DNA of 64,000 nucleotides from [Clostridium] scindens (lineage in GTDB: Bacteria; Bacillota; Clostridia; Lachnospirales; Lachnospiraceae): assembly GCF_019597925.1 (NCBI RefSeq), contig NZ_CP080442.1, positions 2,584,001-2,648,000 on the forward strand, in the 5' to 3' direction. The number at the start of each line of letters is the position of its first letter. Position 1 is the first letter of the stretch. Made by a program: the position numbers and the translations under genes. The notes under the pieces are model-generated. The model was not told the DNA's origin and did not search any database. It worked only from the letters and a program-made list of their open reading frames with translations. Shown one piece after another: positions 60,380-64,000 of this stretch.

Positions 60380-60870
60380 GAAATATTCTCTCTTTTACGC
60401 AAGCACAAAAATTCCTCTCCTCTACAAATCGTATATCTTTCAGTCGGTCAATAGTAATGTTTTCTAAAATCCAAAACAATTCCTCGAGTAAGATTCCTAA
60501 CTTACAAAGAATTCCTTCCCCACTGTCCCTATCCATTATCAAGCAGCATATGTATAAGTGACAAAACCCTTTTTTAAAGTGCAACGCCTTTTTGTAACAG
60601 CATTTTCCATAGATAAGAATAAAAGATTGCCATATCAAACCATCTCATAAGCATTCGTGATAATTGCCATTAAACCTTCATTACTTTTACACATATCTGT
60701 ACGGCCTGTTACCAGAAGAACCTTGCCCCCAGGCGGGTTGCCTAACACATTTTACGCAAGCAGAGTGTTACCGACAACCTCTGTACCTGATTGCTCTTCA
60801 ATTTCTATACAGATACCCTGCATTTCCAGACAAAAATTAGCATATAGAAATATTTTGATATAGATGGGAT
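60380..60870 (-). pseudogene. Decayed IS66-family element (tnpA end and tnpB remnants)
   Basis: On the minus strand a short frame ending at 60752 (LEMQGICIEIEEQSGTEVV) is followed by a GTG at 60748 and a frame reading GGKVLLVTGRTDMCKSNEGLMAII. That matches the GxTDMRKSIDGL motif at the start of IS66 TnpB (Orf2). A stop and a frameshift follow, and the other frame continues YGKCCYKKALHFKKGF and later LLEELFWILENITIDRLKDI, matching the TnpB middle and end. Both pieces are broken, so the element is inactive. Its tnpA-before-tnpB order fits IS66. No inverted repeats were found; the flanking 61001-61271 and 60050-60380 hold nothing else clear. Confidence 0.7.
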
Positions 60871-61271
60871 ACATCATTCTTTCCAGAACGGGATCAGAGT
60901 AACCTCCTGATTTGGCATATTCGTAGTGATTGTTATATGAGCGAAACATCAATCTTCCACAGTTTTTGATATAAATAATATGCACTAGCAGCACTCCCAT
61001 TTAAAAAAACAATTACCTATCAATTTGCATGACACCATATAATCATATCCAGCCAATATTAATTATTTAATATTTTATTCATTTGATCGAATTACTCCAA
61101 TGTAAGACTTTGAAGAAATTTAACATAACAAAACCAGCATAGGTATAAGAATTCTAACATCCAAAAAAATCAAGAACTGGATATAAGGTGAAATACCCCA
61201 AACACTTAAACTACCTTAATGATAGTTCTAATTATCTATTAACATTCAAAGCACCTAGAAATTGTAACCAC

Positions 61272-63107
61272 TCAATTCACATAGCCAATAGTAGTGCCAA
61301 CAAAAAATTGTTCTCCTGAACCGTTTACAGTATAAGCCTGAACAAAATATGGTCCAGTTTCATAATTAAAATTTGGTACATTAATATTTGCATAATACGT
61401 CCCATCATCTGCCAAATCCATCTGTATCCATTGTAAATTACTTTGATCTTCTTTTGTCCACACTGCTATAAGAATCTTTTTTATATCTTGTACATTTTTA
61501 ATGTTTGTAACAGTTATTGGAAGTATGCCTAATTCAAACTGATAATCACCAGCATATATACTTGCCACTGGATCTCCAGATTCCTTTTCTTGAATCTTCC
61601 CCTTTTGATCTTTATCATCCAATTTTGCAAGTTCTTTAATTCGTTTTGATTTTTTGTTAAGTTCATTTTTAACTTTATTTATTCCGAATCTCTCCGTTAG
61701 CGTTTGTTCTGACGAGAAAAGATTAGTCCCTAACCCTAAACGATTATTCTGAATCTCAACTCCAATAGCAGCCAATGTAGTTGGAAAATAATCGAAGGTT
61801 GAATAACTTCTTTTTTCTTTACAATCAGTGTCAACAGATGCATTTATATAAGAAGTATACACCTTTCTATCATAATTTTTAGCAACATTCTCGCAAAAAT
61901 CACTATCCATTGTTGGATGATCTCCCACCAATACTATTGTCGTATTCTCATAAAAATCCTGTTGCTGTATCCATTTTACAAAATCATTAATCTGCCTGCT
62001 TGAACACGCTAACACATTAGCATATTGATTATCCGCAAAATCATTTCTACATCTTTCACAAATATATCCATCTTCTGAATGCGTATCCACTGTTAACAGC
62101 GTGAAATTGAAAGGTTCTTTTTGTTTTGCTAGTTCTAACAATTTTTCTTTAGCAAAGTTGAATAATTTCTGATCTTCATATCCCCACCAAACTCTATAGT
62201 CCTTCGGAATCATTTCTTCATCTAAAGCATAATTATAATCCAGAATATTATAATTTCCATGCTCTGTAAAATAAAGTCTTCTTCCTCCAAACGTTGCATC
62301 CGAACCAATCATTAACGTTTGAGAATAACCTGCTTGCTCCAAAATATCTCCTAATGTTACCGTATTCCCAAAAAATGATTCCTGTGTATCCATACCGTTT
62401 GGATCTATAGATATGTTAAGCGGTAACCCTGAGGTCTGAGCAAACATAGCTGCAATTGTCCATGTGGCCCCAGGCATCGCATAGCCACCATTTAATTCAT
62501 TATCTGTGCCCGAAAAATCTTCGTTTTCTTTTGCTAGTTTGGAAAGTTCCGGTATTATATTTTTTCTAAGTCCTCCTCCGTTTTGTTGATCGGTAAAAGT
62601 TATTTCCATAGATTCTAAAAAAATATATATTAAATTTCTTTTTTTCTCGGGAAATATAATTTCCGTGTCCGCAGGGTCAACATAATAATTATCAACAAAA
62701 GTTGAATATACGCCTTGCGCTTTAACATAACTTCCTGCGTCTAATTGCTCCCATGCACTATATATAAAAAAAGCAGACAATATCAAAGCCAAAAAGGTAC
62801 CACCTCCCATAATAACAAAATATTTCTTCTGCTTCCTATATGTAATAAAAAGTATAAGAAATAGTATAAATACTAATATCGCTGGCACAATACTATAATT
62901 TATATATTCTTTTATCATTTCTAGATTCGTGCCATCTAGAGGTGCTGATAGATGATACAACAATTCATCTATTGTTAAATTACTCCAAGTATCAAACATC
63001 CATCTAATACTTAAACACAGTACCGTAGCTAAAACGGTTAAAATCAAAACAAAAACTGTACCTAGAGAATTTATTAATTTTATTAATGGTTTTCTAATCT
63101 TTTTCAC
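61272..63107 (-). CDS. LTA-synthase/phosphoglycerol-transferase-like sulfatase with GBS_Bsp-like domain
   Basis: A 611-residue membrane enzyme. Three N-terminal helices (about 14-36, 70-90, 97-118) anchor an alkaline-phosphatase-superfamily domain facing outward (about 160-470). Seen: FLESMEI (metal Glu), GGYAMPGATWTIAAMF (catalytic Thr), TVDTHSEDGY and LVGDHPTMD (metal Asp/His). Such enzymes polymerise glycerol-phosphate or add phospho-substituents to glycans. Residues about 520-611 form a beta-rich domain with LQWIQMDLADDGTYYANI and NYETGPYFVQAYTV, resembling the GBS_Bsp-like domain of surface proteins. Substrate unproven. It stands alone between the IS66 remnant and gtrA. Confidence 0.88.
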   Translation of the reverse strand: MKKIRKPLIKLINSLGTVFVLILTVLATVLCLSIRWMFDTWSNLTIDELLYHLSAPLDGTNLEMIKEYINYSIVPAILVFILFLILFITYRKQKKYFVIMGGGTFLALILSAFFIYSAWEQLDAGSYVKAQGVYSTFVDNYYVDPADTEIIFPEKKRNLIYIFLESMEITFTDQQNGGGLRKNIIPELSKLAKENEDFSGTDNELNGGYAMPGATWTIAAMFAQTSGLPLNISIDPNGMDTQESFFGNTVTLGDILEQAGYSQTLMIGSDATFGGRRLYFTEHGNYNILDYNYALDEEMIPKDYRVWWGYEDQKLFNFAKEKLLELAKQKEPFNFTLLTVDTHSEDGYICERCRNDFADNQYANVLACSSRQINDFVKWIQQQDFYENTTIVLVGDHPTMDSDFCENVAKNYDRKVYTSYINASVDTDCKEKRSYSTFDYFPTTLAAIGVEIQNNRLGLGTNLFSSEQTLTERFGINKVKNELNKKSKRIKELAKLDDKDQKGKIQEKESGDPVASIYAGDYQFELGILPITVTNIKNVQDIKKILIAVWTKEDQSNLQWIQMDLADDGTYYANINVPNFNYETGPYFVQAYTVNGSGEQFFVGTTIGYVN

Positions 63108-63302
63108 TCTTTTCTCACTCTTTCGTAAACATATTTTTTATGATTTATCAACTTTTTATGCACCACTATGATAAAACTTACTTATCTTTTAATTATATCA
63201 GATATCCTAAGATTTTACGTCAGAATTTCCTATATTAATATCTAAAATGAAAGGTGATAAAATTTACTTTTTCAATATAATCAATAGACTATTCTATCTT
63301 CT

Positions 63303-63731
63303 TTATCTCTGTTTCCTAAATACAATCCACCGTTGACCAAAATAATTTAATAAAACAAATACTCCCATTCCAATCAACATAGAAACATTTTCCTGCACTA
63401 CTTTCTCATATTTATCTAATATCCATAACGTCAGTGGTTTAGCAAATCCATATGCCATCACATAACATACTGATATATTAACCACAAATACGACTACTTG
63501 CTTCCAAGACTTTTTTTGATCTTGGAAAGTAAAATATTTATTTAAAAAATAACTAAGCATGCTCCCAACAACATAATTGGATGCCGATGAAATCCAATAA
63601 TTAAAATGAAACATATTATATGCCGCAAACATAACAACCGTTCCGACAATCGTATTCGCTATTCCTACTAAGACAAACTTCCAAAATGTAGTATCCAATA
63701 CTTTACATAAATGATTATTCTTCCTCATCAT
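63303..63731 (-). CDS. gtrA: GtrA family membrane protein
   Basis: A 142-residue four-helix membrane protein: VLVGIANTIVGTVVMFAAYN, ASNYVVGSMLSYFLNKYFTF, and two further helices, ending FGQRWIVF. This is the GtrA pattern; in glucosylation systems it is thought to flip undecaprenyl-phosphate-linked sugar made by GtrB. Its partner gtrB directly upstream is decayed (63716-64000), so the pair may no longer work. The reading frame itself is intact. Confidence 0.9.
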   Translation of the reverse strand: MMRKNNHLCKVLDTTFWKFVLVGIANTIVGTVVMFAAYNMFHFNYWISSASNYVVGSMLSYFLNKYFTFQDQKKSWKQVVVFVVNISVCYVMAYGFAKPLTLWILDKYEKVVQENVSMLIGMGVFVLLNYFGQRWIVFRKQR

Positions 63732-64000
63732 CTGTCCTTTCGCTTATTATATTTTTTCGACGTGCTTTCATCTCCAAATAAATTTTACAAATATCCTCCC
63801 CGGTTACTCTATGACACACCCATTAAATTCCTCCAATAAAACAAACCAATGTGCATGTACTTGTCCTTGTAAGGTATTGCCCATAAAGGAACTAATTAAA
63901 GTCCAAATAATAAAAAAATACACAAAAGAAGCAAATATCCCCAGACTAGTAATAATGCGTATTGGCTTTATACTTAAACTTTTTATTCCATCAAAAGCAG
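63716..64000 (-). pseudogene. Decayed GtrB-type polyprenyl-phosphate glucosyltransferase, C-terminal part
   Basis: From the right edge a frame reads AFDGIKSLSIKPIRIITSLG and continues to SSFMGNTLQG, the usual C-terminal part of GtrB. It then goes out of frame. The next frame reads CFIGGI, a TAA, then WVCHRVTGEDICKIYLEMK, matching the family's WFxGGI...GVIGEYIGKIYLE end. So one frameshift near 63865 and one stop near 63825 break the gene. Its old end overlaps the gtrA start, as in intact gtrB-gtrA pairs. The upstream part is beyond the window. Confidence 0.75.

Noticed and set aside
60327..60638. 103-codon frame as a gene
   Set aside because: It reads as a broken IS66 TnpB part with a preceding frame in another phase, not as an independent protein.

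Overview
The window suggests a low-to-mid GC anaerobic Firmicute, most likely a gut Lachnospiraceae (Clostridium cluster XIVa) relative. The evidence is Gram-positive style GGAGG ribosome sites, a Ptb/Buk butyrate-type kinase pathway, ferredoxin-linked 2-oxoacid oxidoreductases, a TRAP transporter, paired LytR-CpsA-Psr (LCP) cell-wall ligases, an LTA-synthase-like enzyme and a GerMN lipoprotein. The genus is inference. Nearly every gene lies on the minus strand; only one glycosyltransferase gene (23564-24544) is clearly on the plus strand. No tRNA, rRNA or CRISPR array was seen.

Region 1 (1-14.4 kb). The 5' part of glmS is cut by the left edge. It is followed by a 14-gene minus-strand catabolic operon (13513 down to 839): a DUF6282 hydrolase, a four-subunit 2-oxoacid:ferredoxin oxidoreductase (VOR/KOR type), a 2-hydroxyacid dehydrogenase, phosphate butyryltransferase, a degenerate butyrate-kinase paralogue, butyrate kinase, a three-part TRAP transporter, an APC permease and AroM. 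The logic is import of an organic acid, formation of a 2-oxoacid, oxidative decarboxylation to acyl-CoA, then acyl-phosphate, then acid plus ATP. A GntR/FCD regulator follows upstream. Its promoter and the intergenic DNA on both sides carry repeated GTATAC operator-like sites.

Region 2 (14.4-30 kb). This is the higher-GC half of an envelope polysaccharide locus. It has a cohesin-domain membrane protein, two LCP ligases, a glycosyltransferase, a Wzy-like polymerase, the priming sugar-phosphate transferase, an acyltransferase and the dTDP-rhamnose operon rfbABDC. Directly upstream of rfbA is a MerR-type promoter (19-bp spacer with a perfect dyad), and next to it lies a MerR-methyltransferase fusion gene. 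A GerMN lipoprotein gene ends the region.

Region 3 (30-64 kb). Base composition becomes visibly more AT-rich, as expected for an acquired, strain-variable glycan cluster. It holds: (a) an aminotransferase / ATP-grasp / GNAT / PLP-enzyme cassette between two glycosyltransferases that share a C-terminal domain, with the PLP gene frameshifted at an AT repeat; (b) an ABC-export rhamnan-type operon (TagGH/RgpCD-like transporter, RgpF-like, WsaF-like, GT2, epimerase) ending in a 1140-residue amidase-repeat-glucosaminidase, with a strong promoter and a long leader containing a hairpin; (c) a DPM1-like GT2 / DUF2304 / DUF2142 set; (d) a flippase plus an ADP-heptose module (gmhA, hldE, gmhB and a family-9 glycosyltransferase), unusual for a Gram-positive; (e) a nucleotidyltransferase with its own promoter; (f) a decayed IS66-family element, an LTA-synthase-like enzyme, GtrA and a decayed gtrB at the right edge.

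Starts were chosen from ribosome-binding sites where these disagree with the longest open frame. Functions rest on motifs read by eye; no search could be run.
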